Positions 1 to 11,400 of a stretch of DNA of 64,000 bases are shown in pieces. The notes under the pieces are model-generated. The model did not search any database, was not told the DNA's origin, and saw only the letters and a list, made by a program, of their open reading frames with translations. Position 1 is the first letter of the stretch; each line of letters begins with the position of its first letter. This DNA comes from Chloromonas sp. AAM2 (taxonomy: Eukaryota; Chlorophyta; Chlorophyceae; Chlamydomonadales; Chlamydomonadaceae): contig QAXH01004928.1 in NCBI GenBank assembly GCA_004335635.1, positions 1 to 64,000 on the forward strand, given 5' to 3'. Both the position numbers and the translations under genes were made by a program.

Positions 1-90
1 GGCACCTGCTCCGTCACCGGTACACTCCAATGCACCCCACACACTGGCACCTGCTCCGTCACCAGTACACTCTAATGCACCCCACACACT
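1..90. repeat. Two-copy 45-bp tandem repeat at the left edge
   Basis: Bases 1-45 and 46-90 are near-identical copies differing at about two positions. They lie just 3' of the last visible exon of the minus-strand coiled-coil gene, so probably inside an intron. The array may continue beyond the window. Confidence 0.85.
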
Positions 91-113
91 GGCTCAACTA
101 GGGAGGGGGTCAC

Positions 114-2738
114 CTTGAACTTCCTTGCTGCGTCCCCCTGCCACCTTTCCTTCCACCCCTCCGCTTCGGCCTCTCTGGCCGCCAGCACCTCTTCCCGCGC
201 CCGCACTTCCTTGTCCCGAGCTGCCAGCGCGGCGCGGTCCGCCGCCGCCCCCGCTGCCAGGCCCCGAGCCGCCTCTAATTCTGCCCGCACCCGCTCCTGC
301 AGCGTGGACACCTCCCGCTCACGCTCGACCGCAGACGCGTGCAGAGACTGAACCCTGCGGAGCACACACAGTCAGCAGGGCAGCAAGACCTGGAAGGGGA
401 AAGTCAGTCGGGCTGAGCAATGAGTGCAGCCGCATAATTCATTGCACTTACATTTGAAGCCAAAACCCAGGTCATCCTAACATCTGACTTTGACTTTGAC
501 TTGCAGCCAGCGGGCAGGCCAGGTGCCTGTTGATGTGAACAAGTTTACAATAGACGTTATTTAACAGGTGAATCGGCTGGGAACCATGCTGCTGGCAATG
601 TGCACGTCCTATTCCACTGCTTCACACCTTGCTTTCTCAATCTCCAGGTCGTGCAGTGCCTTGATGTGCTGCTGCTCCTGGGCGGTGTGCTGCGCTGTGA
701 CCCGTGCAACCATGCCTGCGTGTTGCTCCTGTTCCTGCAGTAAGTCCTCTTGCTGTGCCCTGCAGAAGTGATCCATGTGACAAGTGTGAGAACACAGTTG
801 TGTGGGTGAGGTATGGACGTGGGGTGGCTGGTGGGTGCCGAGGAGGGCTGCAGCTAGGTACCGAATATGAGGCAATGCAAAGACTAAATTCCTTGTGCTC
901 TGGGTGTTGCACTCTGTTGCCAGACAGGCAAAGAATTGCTGAGTACAGTCAGAGGCAGGATTGCTTGACCGCCGCACAGTGGCATGAGGCCCTATGACTG
1001 CCGCACCTGAGCCGTGCACGCTCCCCCTTCGCCGTGGTCTCCCAGTCCTGCTGCTTGGTGGCGATGGCCGCTGTGATGCTGTTGCGCTCCTGGAGCAACC
1101 GGCTCACACTGCTCTGCAGCCGATCACACTCCGCCTGCACCACAGGACATGGCATACGGCACATACAACTTTAGATGTGCTTGCCGTCGAGGCAGCATGG
1201 CTTGTTTGTAGAAGCAGACTATCTGGTAGAAGCACCGCAGACAACTGTAGAAGCCATGTAACGATGATTATGAATTGTGCAATGCAGCTCAGAGATGCAT
1301 GTGTTAACAGAGAGAGAAAGACAGCCGGCTGCATAATAGTCCGCCCACATGCACCTTGTACTTTGGAATGCAGGTGGTGTGCAGTTGTGCTCCTGCGCTC
1401 CACACACCTGCACTTGGTCGAACCTGTTTGCTGAGAAGGCCATCGCCTCCTCCGCAGCCACCTGTGCCGCCTGCGTCTCCCGCTCCGCCTGGATGCGCGC
1501 CTGATGCAACCGCTGCACCTCCTCGCCCACACTGCCAACCTGAGCAGAAACGCAGGCAGGCGCTTTTGACAAGTTGTGCATGATGCTGGCCCTTGGTGGA
1601 TTGTCCAATATGCTTGCGAGTTGGCCGCGCCAGGCTTTTGTCCAGGTGACTGCACTCAACAGAACGGTCCGTGTCGCCAGTTACCGTTTTACCAACCTGG
1701 TCAGTCAGGTGTTGCAGTCGCTGCTGCATCTGCGTGTAGGCAGTCTGCGCCTCGCTTGTAGCGGCCCGGAGCCTGTCCAGCTCCTGTTGGTTTCCCCGCA
1801 GTTCAAGCGACCCCAGTTCCCGCTGCTCGCGTGCCTGCTGCAGCTGCCACTGCTGCTCCTCCTGCAACTGCCGGCGCTCGTCCTGCAGCTGCGCCTCCCC
1901 ATGTGCCACAGCCGCCTCCCGCTCCTGAGCACACGCAAGACCATGAAGCACACGCAAGACATGTAAACGCTGTCTTGTGGCGTGCGTGGAGCTGTGGCAT
2001 TGCTTTGATCGTACCAGGTGTCTCGCATTCATGAATTGTTTGCAACAAGACCAGCACGACAACCATACTATGCATTGTTCAGGCTGCTATCCTTGCCAAG
2101 TGTGCTTGATTCGGTGAACGATTACACTGACTGAAGCATGTGGGTGCAGGGCTCACCAAAAGCTCCTTGTCCGCAGCACGGCGGGCGGCCGCTAACATCT
2201 CCCGCTCGCGCTCCAGCGCCAGCTGCTTGCTGGACGCCCTGGCTGCCTGGTCCTGGGTGGCCTGGCGGTGTGCATCCACCTCCTGGGCCCCTGAAGCCAC
2301 AGCCCGCTGGGCATGCTCCACAGCGAGTTGCCGCCGCTCCAGCTGGGCCTCCCGTTCAGTCAGCGACGCCAGCTTGATGGCATACTCTTTGGCAGTCCGC
2401 TCAACCTCAAGCACTGCCTGCTCCTTCTGAACAACTTCAAACTCACGTTGTGCCAACTGCAGGTGGGGGCAAGCATGCATTCCTTGAGGAGGGGTGGCCC
2501 ACGTAAGAAGGTCAACTGTCTGCCAGTTATGCAAGCCTACCTGCTCTTCTGCTGCTCGCACAAGGTGCTTCAACTCCAGTTCTTTCAGGGCCAGTGACTG
2601 GAGCTGCTGATCCACCTGCTGCACGCGTTCTTGTGCTGTTTGGGCCAGCTGTGCTGCTGCGTGCTTCTCCTGCTGCACCAGCTGTAGAGCACGCGCATGT
2701 TCAGCCCTGAGCACCTCAGCATTGCTGAGTTGATCCAT
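114..2738 (-). CDS. Coiled-coil protein, 3' part cut by the window edge
   Basis: Seven exons join in frame on the minus strand: 2738-2541, 2456-2157, 1924-1697, 1539-1408, 1134-1007, 759-628 and 354-114. All have GT-AG borders and agreeing phases, giving 453 codons with no stop, so the gene continues past the left edge. The product is almost entirely heptad-like, rich in Glu, Gln, Arg, Ala and Leu, with no Pro-rich breaks, which indicates a long parallel coiled coil. No catalytic motif is seen. Algal centrosomal or transition-zone proteins such as FBF1 have C-terminal regions of this kind, but the composition alone cannot identify it. The ATG at 2738 (MDQLSNAEVL) is a possible start. A TAG sits four codons upstream in frame, but it could belong to an intron ending there, so upstream exons are possible. 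The gene is divergent from the bL35 gene. Confidence 0.75.
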
Positions 2739-3129
2739 GCTAGTAGACTACAGTCTAGCTGGCCAGTGAATTCTCAAGGAGCAGAGGTGTGCCTCCACAG
2801 TCAAGGTCTCAACCCAAGATGGTGGATGGTGCACTACTGGCAAAGGATTGTCCGGAGCAGGTTGCTTCAAAGTAGGTTGCATATGATTATCCATTGGGAA
2901 TAAGGGGGTCCTGCAAAAAGTCAGCTTGGACCATTGAGGTCAATGTGCCGGGATACATAGGTCTGCATATGCCAATCCAAGATGAAATGAGCAAATCGTT
3001 GGCTTGCCTGTGAAGGCAAGTTTGAATGACCACGTGCCCGGGAAAACGTTTCTTCTCACAGAAGCCTCAGCTTCTGCTTGCTTAGCGACAGCCTCAAGTT
3101 AATGCACACGTACTTTCCCAATTTCAAGC
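2739..3129. promoter_or_regulatory. Divergent intergenic region, coiled-coil gene / bL35 gene
   Basis: About 390 bp separate the likely start of the minus-strand coiled-coil gene from the bL35 start codon. No convincing reading frame and no clear TATA box are seen. It probably holds both promoters and 5' leaders. Confidence 0.4.
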
Positions 3130-4164
3130 ATGCAGGCCTCAATGCGTGTTGCCTCGTGCCAAAGTGCTTTTGTGGCCTCTTCCGTCGCCCCAGCGCGGAG
3201 GATGGTCCTAGCGGTAAGTTGGGTAGATTATGGATTGGCGCATATGTCCGCGGCGCAGTCTTACGGAGGGCCCGTTCTGCGGTCAGAATTGAGGGCAGTA
3301 CAGCCGGATGGCCGTTTGCGCAAGTCGGAGCAGCCAATCACACATTGAACCGAAGCATGCATCGTGCCTATTGTTCTGTTGCTTGCGGGCAACCCCGATG
3401 GATTCTTTCGCGATTTTACTTGCAGCCAGCCCGGGTCAGCACCGTGGAGGTGATGGCTGGCAACGGCAAGCTGAAGACACGGAAGGTGCGGTTTGCTGAT
3501 GTTCAGATTTATTACAGTCTCCATGCTTCAGTGCAAACCACGTGCTTGCCAAGCCTGGAGGCATGCGATGTGCATGGCTCACACATCTCCTTCTTGTAGG
3601 CCAAGCACTGCTCATGCATCGTTGCAGCACTGCTCATGCTCTTGTTGTTGTGCCACTTCTTGTTGCAGTCTGCTGCCAAGCGCTTCAAGGTCACAGGTGG
3701 CGGCAAGGTCATGGCGCGCAGCGCCGGCAAGCAGCATTTCAACGAGAAGATGAGCCGTGACGACATCCGGGATGCCTCCAAATTGTAAGAAGTCGCATAG
3801 CCTTTGTCTGTTGTGTGATGGAACTGCTGCTGGAGCGCACATAACTGCAGGAATGGCAATGCATGAATGGTCAGCGCTCCTGGCCTTCAGCGGCCAAATA
3901 GTCCAGAGGCAAGTCAGGATGCAAGGTGCCGCTTTCGGTTAGTTGAGCTACTCTTATGCCGCATGCATGTGCTTCTCTCATGGGACACTGTGCGGGTGGC
4001 TGTACCGTACCATGTGTCCTGTGCTTCCTATGGCTTGCGGTGCCATGCTCTTGGCTAAACATGTTTCTGGCAACGTTTGTGTGCGCAGATTTACCATGAG
4101 CACGGCCAACTTGCCCCAAGCCATCAAGTGCCTGCCCAACAGCGGGATCGGCGGCAAGCACTGA
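3130..4164 (+). CDS. PRPL35: Plastid large-subunit ribosomal protein bL35
   Basis: Structural protein of the plastid 50S ribosomal subunit, encoded in the nucleus. Exons 3130-3213, 3426-3485, 3669-3784 and 4089-4164 splice in phase to 111 residues. Residues 1-28 ([15 protein letters not shown]...) are Ala/Ser/Arg-rich with no acidic residue, typical of a chloroplast transit peptide. The bL35 signature follows: KLKTRK joined across an intron to [14 protein letters not shown], then AGKQHFNEK, and a C-terminal segment with LPQAIKCLP in place of the usual conserved LP motif. Bacterial bL35 is about 65 residues and plastid precursors about 110-150, so the length fits. The middle ([12 protein letters not shown]) is less basic than the KKxxKRKR stretch of most family members. 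A TGTAA motif at 4569-4573 could be the poly(A) signal. A mitochondrial form is the main alternative. Confidence 0.88.
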
Positions 4165-4568
4165 GCCCACAACTTCTCGTGAGACACATTGTTCCTTCAA
4201 GGGCAACATCGTGCCTCAGGAGGTGCCCTATTCCTCCTATGCAACTAAAGTTTCTGCCATAGGCAGTTGGGCGGTCTATGGCGCATGATGTGCGTTTGAA
4301 CAGGCCATAGACTGTGAGTCTGCAGAAGAGGTGTCACTCGGCCCCTGCCGCAGCTGTCACTGCAATTTTCCACCATGCAGTTGGACGGTAGTGTGACAGA
4401 CAATCCATTAGGGCGTGTGTCCAGCACGCAATGAATGTGTATCGTCACTCGCTTCTGTGTGTGGCTATCATGTCTTGCTTCGCCTGCACGCCAATTTCAG
4501 ACCATTTGACGCATACTGGTTGCCTTTTTCACCACTCCGGCATAGTGTGCTCTGGACAACATGGACAA

Positions 4569-4573
4569 TGTAA
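4569..4573 (+). terminator. Candidate TGTAA poly(A) signal of the bL35 gene
   Basis: TGTAA is the usual polyadenylation motif in volvocine algae. This copy is about 405 bases after the bL35 stop codon on the same strand. Position is the only support. Confidence 0.35.
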
Positions 4574-4768
4574 CCTGACGCGCCCTCATGTCGCCTATGT
4601 ATTTGAGGCGAGCCAAAGGTCTGATTGGCATTTTAATCGAGCTTGAGCTCGGCCGCCATCTGACCACGTCTGACAAATGGCATGGGCGTGTGCAGTGTGC
4701 ACGGCTGCTACACGTAAACAACATACACGTGCACGTTTTCATGACACAGAATACCAACAGCACACAGC

Positions 4769-4850
4769 AAAAAAAGAAGTTTGCCAGTTCTGGGCCACTT
4801 CATGTGAGTATCACTGGAATCTGTGGTGTAAGTGTCCGTTGTGTGGAGCA
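4769..4850 (-). repeat. Dispersed repeat copy 1
   Basis: On the minus strand this carries TGGCCCAGAACTGGCAAAC followed by an A/T-rich tail that reads T-rich on the minus strand. Homology to other copies extends upstream through a cactgg-like segment. Confidence 0.75.
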
Positions 4851-5079
4851 AGTGCCAGCCTTGGGATGCAATTCGCTGTGCGTGGTTCGGCTCTTCGGCT
4901 GACTCATCGCCCATGGTGACCCGCTTCTTCCTCGAGGCGCTGGTGGATGCTGCTGGTGGTGCCATTCTGTTGGCATTCGGCTGACTCATTGCCCACCAAC
5001 ACACACACGACCGCTACACGTAATCAGCACTTCATGTGACTACCAAATGACACTGAACTCACACATAACAGCATCGACG

Positions 5080-5130
5080 CCGGTGTCAGTCCACAGGAGT
5101 TGTCCCAGAACTGGCAAACATCTTTTTTTC
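5080..5130 (+). repeat. Dispersed repeat copy 2
   Basis: Contains TTGTCCCAGAACTGGCAAAC followed by ATC and a run of seven T. The upstream cggtgtcagtcc matches the leader of other copies. Confidence 0.8.
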
Positions 5131-5155
5131 CCGGCTTCGGCTTGTGCTTCAATGG

Positions 5156-5162
5156 TATAAAA
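5156..5162 (+). promoter_or_regulatory. TATA-like box upstream of the phosphodiesterase gene
   Basis: TATAAAA on the plus strand, 324 bases before the first usable ATG of the phosphodiesterase gene. It directly follows a copy of the dispersed repeat. Its role is inferred only from sequence and position. Confidence 0.4.
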
Positions 5163-5485
5163 CCGAATACGACAAAGTCGTTTTGATGATGATACGGAGA
5201 TGATAGGTTAAAAACGCAATCCAGGAAGTGCAGCTCCTTCCTGCCTGAAGCGGACTAACCGATGTCATGCATTTTCCTTAAAATGCATGATATTCGTGCA
5301 ATGCATGTCCCATCTAAAAGCGAACGGGATACTGGAAAGTAGTCAGCGTACAGACGCGAAAACGGACTGTGAAGTTGCGAGACCGCCCGGTTTATGATTG
5401 GCTGGGCGCCTACAGTGCAATAGATGGCCTAAGCACGCAATCAGAGGAGAATGAGCTAGAATCACGAAGATTTCCTGGTCCAATC

Positions 5486-8400
5486 ATGGCCGTACGCAAG
5501 GGCACATTTGTAGCTTCTGCGCGTAGCCTCCATCAGGTGCCCTGGCTGTTGTTTGGCCTAGCATGGCTCTTGATGGGCTCTCATATGCCAGGGCGGACTC
5601 GTCCAGGCACCGGATTGGCAACGGCCACCTTCTCTGCCTGCATGACCTATGGCGCGCTGTTTGCATCATTGCTAGCCATCGGAGGTCATGCGGCACGCGT
5701 CGCGTTTGAGGGCAGCTCGCTCAAGATTAAACTGAATGGCTACGGCTCAGCAATACATCAACTACGCACGTCTGTCTGGCGAATGGTGTTCAGCCTGCTT
5801 CTTGCCGAGCTTGTGCAAGCCACCTGGTGCCTGGCTGTACTGGAGAAAGGTGAGGATGGTTCAGGCATCCCCTGGTCATTTGCTTGATTAATTGCGTATG
5901 TGCCTCAGACTAGCGCGCCACCAAATGTTTGCCAGGCTCGGGCAAGTATGGCAACTGGTTGGATGCAGTGGGAGTTGAGGCCATCACTTTGCGCCAAACA
6001 GGGGCGCATGTGAGTTCAGTGTCCGGATTGTGTCACACACAGGCCAACATGATGAGTCACGGCACACCCTTGTCCTGGCTATGGCAGCCCTGGCGGGGCT
6101 CCTGACGGGCGGACACTCAGAGCCAATGCCGCTGCAGGTGAGAGCGCGGGTGGCTGTCAGAGAGTGCATGAACTTCATTGGTTCTCGACAACGCAAACAA
6201 AATGCACGTGTGCAGTTGACAGCTGCTTATACAGTACAATCCAAGAAACACGCAGGTTGAGCGTTCACAATACAGGATGACATACAGCAACACGCGAAAA
6301 TTGTCCCAGAACTGGCAAACTTCTTTTTATTTTCTGGAATCTGTGCAGCAAAAGGCATTGATGATCACCAGCAAGCAAGCCAGCTTCATAAGGTTCTCTG
6401 CGTGTGTCCACTCGTGCATGGCAAGGGCAGAGACACACCATTGCACATGTGCTGCGCTGCTGCGAGTGCAGGGTGGGCCAGGAAGGGCTGAGGCGGCCCA
6501 GAGCGGCCACAGTGTTTTGACCTCCCGCTTTGACGAGGGCCAGGAGCCCGAGTCCATTCTTGACAGTCGTTCAGTTGCCAGTGAAAAACACAACAGCAGG
6601 GCGCCCTGGGACATCCATCGGAACCCGCTGCATGACAGCCACGGGCTGAATGACGACAGCAGGTTTTCGGACGAGGAGCCTGGCCAGCCGCCAATGGACA
6701 GCCCAGCAGGTATGCAAGGATGCCTGCAAGCGGGCTGCAATGCGCTGCATGGGGTCTGTGTGCATCACATGTTAATAGCCGACTTGCTGAATAGTTACTG
6801 CCAACGCTGCGTAGGCCAGCCAGCAAGCTGCAGATCTGTACGCTTAGGCCAGTCTGTTGCTCAAGGCACTGAACTGGATGACTGTCAGGATCAAAGTATG
6901 CATCTGGCCTTTGCTGACGCAGTAAGTGTGCTCATGTTGTGGTTCGCAGATTTCATCCTGGACATGTTGGGTCAGTTGCTCGATGGTCAGATGCCCGATG
7001 TCCAGGACCTGCACACGCTGCGGCACTGCCTGGACGCCGGCCCAAACCGCTACACGCCCCTGTCGATGCAGGAGCAGGTGGCTGCAACACCCATGGACGT
7101 GAGTGGATGGGGCAGGCTGCCAGGCTTCCCAACTCCAGGCGCCGCAACAACCAGCGTGGTTTTGTGATTCCTATCCCCTGTATCCCTTACCCAGAGGAAA
7201 ATGTCCCAATTCCTTGTGTCGCAACTTCTCTGTGATGCTCCCTCAGAGGAAGGTGTTTGCTGCCGTTTGATTGGCTGCTGGGCCTACCATTACTTTGATG
7301 AGCTAAAACATCTTGTGCTTGGGTTTGTGGCTGCGTACGTGCCCCTTCATGTTCGTTGTCGTGACTGCATGCAGGCTGACGTCGAAGAGGCCCTCATGCA
7401 GCGGCTGCTGGGAGTGGCGCCGGTCCGCCAGTCCAAGGCAGCAAGCAGCATTGCCTCCCCTCTGCTCACCACCGCTTCACACACGTCGCCAAACCTTCCT
7501 GGCATATTAGAAGGCTCTGAGGTACTAGACTTGAATGAACCAGCAAGGTGAGCAGACGGGCTGCTGCAATTCAATGGCTGTTGGTGCCGCTTATGATCAC
7601 TGTGATGCAGCTGTTACAGCTGCATGCAGGTAGGTGCAGTTTTCTGCAGGCACGGACGCAATGCAAACACCAGACCTCTGTGCACCAAGGGACTCTTGTC
7701 CCTGAAAGTTTCTGTATTGTGGACCCCTGTGTGCCTTGCCAACATAATCATTAATGCCACATTGCTGCGCAGACCAACGAATCCAAACGGAACCACTGTG
7801 CGTATGGTGCTCAGCAAGCTGATGTGCGACGTCAGTCCGCTGGATGAGCCGGACGGCCAACGGACCAGTGAGTGTGGGCGGCCGACGGGCGAAACAGTCC
7901 AGAAGTGTGGCACCACTGATCTATTCACAGGGGCTTGGTGAAGTGTGGATGCAGGCTGTGAGCCTGTTCCAGAGTCTGGCCCAGATGTACTCAATGCTTT
8001 ACACACCATGCACTTGTAGCCTGGGCCTGTGGTTGCGGAGGCTTTCTTGAAGTACTTGTGCCATGCGTCCTTGCACCTTGTTGTCATGTCGATGGCTGCA
8101 GGGCGAGGCTCTGCACTCCGGGATTCAAATAGCAGTGGCGCGGACAGCCCCGGCGCCCTCCTGATCCAAGCAGTGTTGAGCAGGCGTAATAGCGCTGCAA
8201 TGGAGTACGGACAAGACAGTGCAGGCGTTGCATTGGCTCCGACTCCTTTTACAGGCAGGACTCGTGCGGGCCCAGGAAAGTGCGCTTCAATGGGGATAAT
8301 ACTTGGTCGGCAAATGACCGGCAACCCCAAATGTGGTCTAGCAGAGAGGTCTGCCAGAGACGACAGGTCATCGCCCGAACCGGAGGAGACGACAAGCGCA

Positions 8401-11400
8401 CCACCGCGTTCGCCGCCGCCCTTCCCGCTGCAACCGCTCACGGTACAGCAACAACCTGCGGCATTTGGCTCCAACTTCAGCATCTACAGTCGGGACTCCT
8501 ATGCGCACAGAGCTGGTATGTTTTTTGTTTGGGAGGGGGGAAGGGGACTTGACCTGGTTGCCCACTTGCATCTTCACAGTCCCTGCCATCTGTGGTGTGC
8601 CTGTTTAAATGACATTCAGGACAATCCATGATGGCATCAAGCACCAGAGGACTCAGCCACAGCGCAGAGCAGTTGGTCGAAGAACTGTGCGCCGGATCAA
8701 GCCAGTCTGCAGCGCCTAAGGTCCGCAGACGGGCCAGTTTTGCCCGTGGATACACAGCATTTGAACGGCAAAGCGGCCTTATACAACGGCAGTCTAGCTC
8801 CGCCATCAGTTCTGAGAATCTGCTGAACAGCTACGCCGAAGGCTTGATCGGCGTGTCCAATGCAGCCTCACCACTGCTTTCCGTGCTCCCAGAGGATGGC
8901 AGTAGCCCGTCACATTATGCCTTAGAATGGCCCCAAGACGCAACAACAGAAGCGGCGTCCGTTGAAGAGTTTAACAGGGACATCAGCTCTTCGACTGGCG
9001 ATCGGTGAGTGGTCCGAAACAGTGAGCTCAAAGTGCAGCTGGCCCTTGTGCATTCCTTAGAGACAGCGCTCAGCTTGTGGACAAGATGCAACCTGATTCT
9101 TATGCTCGGCTTCGGCTTGTTGTTATCAGCACGAGTATCCACTAAAACGGCGTACCACCCTACGGCGTAACTTTGCAGGAAAATGGGCCGCCCGGCTGTC
9201 CTGAAGCTGAGCAAGTCGCTCATCAAACGGGGTAGCAGGATGCTCGACGGTCTCTTCTCTAGCGGTAACAAGTTCGTTTCAGGGGAGTCCGACGCAGCTT
9301 CCCACCACGACGCCATAATGACGGCAAGTTCGGCAGCCTTTATGGGCACGACCAGTCTGCTGTCAGAAGTTCACACCGACCCTGGCATCGTGACGCAAAG
9401 CGGCACATCCGCCTACGTGCTGCCTTCCTACAAGTCCAAGCGAACCTCGCCGACGTTGGTGCCATACTTGGCCTGCCCTGCAAGCTGCCCTCAGTGCGGC
9501 TATGCCTGGCGGCTGGACGCAGGCAGCTTGGCGACTCTGCCTTGCCGGTCTTCTACAGACTCTCGTGCGTCTCGTGCCTCAGCTGCCCCCAGTGTTAAGC
9601 AGGGTTCTTCGTCTAAACTATTTGCAATAACCGACGCCCTGTCTGGAGGCTTGCGAAAGCTGGTCCGTGGCTCTTCCAAAGCAGCCGGCCAGCCACGTGA
9701 ACACGAAAGGATTGTGGCATGTGAGCCTTCAGTTGCGCAACGGCAGCCTGCTGGCACAGTTGGTCAACATCATATGCTCAACCGCCATGCGGCGAGCTCC
9801 TCAGGTGCAGTCTCGAGCGTCAGGGCATCTACAGCCTTACACCATGCGCGCACGAGCCAGTCGCTATCTCAGGTGCCAGTGTCCTACGCACACCTTGACA
9901 CCGAGGAGCTGCACGTGACCCAGGGCAGCCATGGACCGGTGGATGCGAGCTGCCTGCGTTACAGCAGTCCTCGCAGCAGTGGCGTTGCATGCACGACCAT
10001 GCCATGGGCGTCCCAGCACAGTGTCAACCTGAGGAACAGCACCACAAGCACCTTCAACAGTTATCACAACAGCAAAACCGGTAAACACGCCGGCTGTGCA
10101 GTGGCAGCAGCAGGCATAGCGCAGATTGCCGGCAGCGCTTCCGACCAATCTCAGCACGAACAGCCATTCCTTCCAGGCAGCAAGCGTGCGACGCTGAGCC
10201 AGCTTGACATCGACACCCCGGAGGGCCAGATGGATGGCGAAGGTTCTGATGGATCATTTGCTATGGTGGTCACACCCAACAGCTTCTCTGGGCCCAAACA
10301 GCAGGCGGCTGCTAGCAGCAGGCTGAGGCGCAGGTGAGCACATCTTTGCATGCCCAGGCACTGAGCGCGCGTGCATGCCAGCCCAGAACTTCAGCTCAGA
10401 ATTTGGACGTAGCGTAGTATTGCGCCAAATCTGCTGCATACAATGTGCCACCAGATTATATGGCCTAGTGATGGTATTGCGCCGGTATCTACTCGTTATG
10501 CAAACGCTTCCCCAATGTGGTCATGTGATGCAGTTCTGCGGTTGAGGAAGAGGACAAACCTGCAGCAAACCTTCTTCACCTAGCATCACAAGCGGATTCA
10601 AGTGCAGTCGTGCCCAGCAGTGTATTGGTCGTGCGAGATGGCATTCTGGTAGCCTCTAATGTACGTGCCACAGCGCCTGCAACACCTAAACCTCATCGTG
10701 GTGTGGAGGTTGGCAATGCTGAAGACAAAGGCTTATCAGTCAACAGCACAGCGTCCGTACTCAGCCACGGTGCTATGCCTGAGTTCCAGTTCAAGGACGA
10801 CTTTGCGGGCCGTGAACAGTTGTCAGTCTTCGGGTCTGCAGCGACAGTCAACAACCTGCTGCTGTCCGCGGTTCAGGCGACAGGAGCCGCTTCTGCTGCG
10901 TCAGCCAACGGGGCGGCACTGTTTGGCAGTGATAGCTCTGCAAGCATATCGCTGGCTGACATGCTCCAGAAGGAATTTGCTCGCCGGAACAGCAGCTCAC
11001 TGACAACAATAGGTGGGCCTGCTTCAGACGGCGTGGTGGCGCTAGCTCAGCAAGCATGGGCTTCAAATCGTCCTGCCTCCAGCACCAGCGTTTCCCGTTC
11101 AGGCAGCATGACAGGGGTAGGAACCAATGGCAGCCTTGCGCCACACAGCAGGCCTAGGCCCCTACGGTCAAAAACAGCAAACGTGCTGTGCACGACGGTA
11201 CCTCAAGCTAACACGATCAAGGCATCAGCAGAGGAGAAGACCGAAGCACAACCGGCACAGGCTGCAAAACACATAAGCCAAGGCCGCGTGCGTCGGAAAT
11301 CAGTGCGGGACCTTCTCGAATCAAATGCACAGCCCAGCGCCGCAATGCTGGATGAGGTGAGGCTGTGTGTGCAGATTGCAGTAGCAGTGCATCAGTGGGT

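Larger units (their letters stand above)
4165..5485. other. Intergenic region, bL35 to phosphodiesterase gene
   Basis: No supported gene. It contains the presumed bL35 3' UTR, two opposite copies of the dispersed TGTCCCAGAACTGGCAAAC repeat (4769-4850 and 5080-5130) and a TATA-like element shortly before the phosphodiesterase gene. Confidence 0.5.
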
